Source: Lineus longissimus (lineage: Eukaryota; Nemertea; Pilidiophora; Heteronemertea; Lineidae). From it: 64,000 nt of DNA. The DNA lies in assembly GCF_910592395.1 (NCBI RefSeq), contig NC_088310.1, positions 6,951,501 to 7,015,500 on the forward strand, given 5' to 3'. The position numbers and the translations under genes were made by a program. Below the pieces are notes generated by a model. That model was not told the DNA's origin and made no database searches. It was given only the letters and a program-made list of their open reading frames with translations. Position 1 is the first letter of the stretch. Each line of letters opens with the position of its first letter. Of this stretch, positions 62,301 to 64,000 are shown one piece after another.

Positions 62301-64000
62301 CCACTGATTAAAAAAACGGTTATCAAACAGTTTAATATGTTTTCTTTGGCAAGGAACTAAAGTGTTCGACGGCCGACAGACGACATGAGCAAAAAAAGAA
62401 TACTTCTAAGACGATATTTACACTTGCATCATCGATTAAAGTCTGGTTGTTGGTCTTCTCTATTTAAACCTCAGACAGGCTTGAGACATCGGTCATTTTA
62501 CTGAACAAGCCATATACTAGGTCGAAATGTAAACACGTTCAGGCGGAGTTTGAAAATATTAGCGAAGGAAGTGAGCCGATCATGTGATCGCATGCTAACC
62601 CACAAATAATGTGCAGACTGAGCCAATTCGCCAATCGTCTTACACCTTGAACCTTATGCTTAAAGTAGGTTCCAAAAGGTATTACTCCCCCCCCGCCGGC
62701 CCCGGCCGCCTCCCCCACTACTACACCGCCGTCTCCCGGTCCAATTTAGAAGAAATAAATCGTATCCAACACGTACCCTATGCTATATAGAGGTTTAGAA
62801 AACGGAAAGAGGTTGAACATGATGAAGTTGTAATCGTTCCACCGCCCCGCTTACAACACACAAGGTCAATATCAACAAAGCGACAGGCTGTCTTTACAGG
62901 AAAATGCCATCTGTTCATCTTCGGGTTGGAGGATTTTGCACTCCGGGCAAAAATATCTGTCAATAGAGCGACTCATTCCACCAGCAGAGTATTTTTCCCA
63001 GTTGGTAATTCACCGTTGTACCCCGAAGAAGAAGAAGAAGAATAGAAGTGTTTTACGCATACATGTACTTACATATACATGTATCATTGTACCGTCATCT
63101 TCTTCCCCATCCATGATGATATATCTTTCGAATACTTTCGTCTATGATTAAAAAGCAATAGGTCGTATCCTAGGTTTTCAATAGGGTCAAATTGATACTG
63201 TTAGATTATATGAACTATTCTGTAAATACAGTTGCCATGGCGAATATCGATTTCGGAAGACACTGGCATCTCCAACACGGCGCGCGTCACGTTGCTGTCA
63301 TTGACCAAACTTGATAGTCTTGTCCGGACCGACACAGTAAAGCTCGAAGTAATTTGTTCCAGCTAATAATGTATCCTTCAGAATAGCAAAAATGGGCTGT
63401 TATTACATATTGTTAGAGCAAAGAAATGAATATTCCAATGAAATTTGTAGCAATGAGATAGTATATTCCTACGATGAAAGATATAGTTAGCTCAATAGCT
63501 CAAGCCTCCTGCATGCTCCCCGAGTCGCCCAGCGGACACCATTGATCCTTTGCTCCACAGCTAAACACGACACGAGTGCCGATTCTATTTTATTCTTCCC
63601 TTGTAATATTCCTATTCATCAGACATCAATAATCAACCAATACGGTTTTATGCCGTATTGATGTTGGTTTTTCGCTGTGCAATGACTCATGACGTACGAC
63701 CCATTTGATTTAATGACAATCTATAGATGGATAAATTTGGTGAAATCTGTCGGAATTTAGTTTGGAGATACATGTATATACATGTAGACATAACAGAGGA
63801 TTGTTTAAATGGCTTAGATGCTTCGCGAAAAGTCATTGCTCTACAGAAACCTACAATACCGATAATTTTTCTGGCGACGATACTGAAAATACGCTGTTGT
63901 TTTCCTCATATTGTGCGAAGTCTATAGCGATATTGTCGATCTTTCACATCATGAGGTAAATGGCGATATAACGCAGAAGTAGCGATACAAATATTGCGCA
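59308..64000. other. Upstream flank with no recognised gene
   Basis: This AT-rich region upstream of the LRRC74-like gene shows no convincing coding exon on either strand. It includes a T/G-rich run near 60961-60990 leading into a probable dispersed repeat (CTCCTAGGCCCGTTCGCCACG), a GC-rich tract near 62687-62740, and a short (GAA)n run at 63025-63042. The frames at 61257-61556 and 61868-62248 have no recognisable domain. Confidence 0.5.
63025..63042 (+). repeat. Short (GAA)n microsatellite
   Basis: Six uninterrupted GAA units. Confidence 0.8.

Noticed and set aside
1-64000. CRISPR arrays, operons, riboswitches or bacterial promoters
   Set aside because: Intron structure and repeats show eukaryotic nuclear DNA; no regularly spaced identical repeats of CRISPR type were seen.

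Overview
This window looks like nuclear DNA from an invertebrate bilaterian. It has multi-exon genes with GT-AG introns, AT-rich intergenic sequence, tRNA-derived repeats, MITE-like inverted repeats and minisatellites. No bacterial, organellar or viral gene structure was seen. The gene set (prohormone convertase 2, SMOC, FCF1, LRRC74-like) fits a marine lophotrochozoan or another slow-evolving protostome or deuterostome; the sequence alone cannot name the species.

Layout from left to right. (1) 2350-21911, minus strand: a complete PCSK2-type neuroendocrine convertase in 13 coding exons with consistent phases, predicted 652 residues, with an 11.4-kb first intron. (2) 25958-44674, minus strand: a SMOC-type secreted matricellular protein in at least 11 coding exons. 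Its domain order is signal peptide, Kazal, thyroglobulin-1, an extra SPARC-like EF-hand (EC) domain, linker, thyroglobulin-1, EC. Its last exon was not found. (3) 45521-45603, plus strand: tRNA-Leu(TAA). (4) 47427-48851, minus strand: a single-coding-exon type II membrane protein that resembles the GH130/beta-mannosyltransferase five-bladed propeller enzymes. (5) 50290-52187, plus strand: FCF1, the PIN-domain rRNA-processing factor, lacking only its tiny first coding exon. (6) 52839-59307, minus strand: an LRRC74-like leucine-rich-repeat protein in 11 coding exons, tail to tail with FCF1. The flanks 1-2349 and 59308-64000 contain no gene I can support.

The genes do not form one pathway. PCSK2 acts in dense-core secretory granules, SMOC in the extracellular matrix, FCF1 in the nucleolus; the membrane protein is probably in the secretory pathway, and the LRR protein has no established role. 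Their shared interest is linkage: SMOC1, FCF1 and LRRC74A all lie in human 14q24, so the right part of the window looks like retained ancestral synteny.

Most notable observations: a second EC domain inserted in SMOC as one symmetric phase 1-1 exon; the propeller-like membrane protein; a near-perfect 27-bp-arm hairpin in SMOC intron 1; and several CRE-containing candidate regulatory modules.
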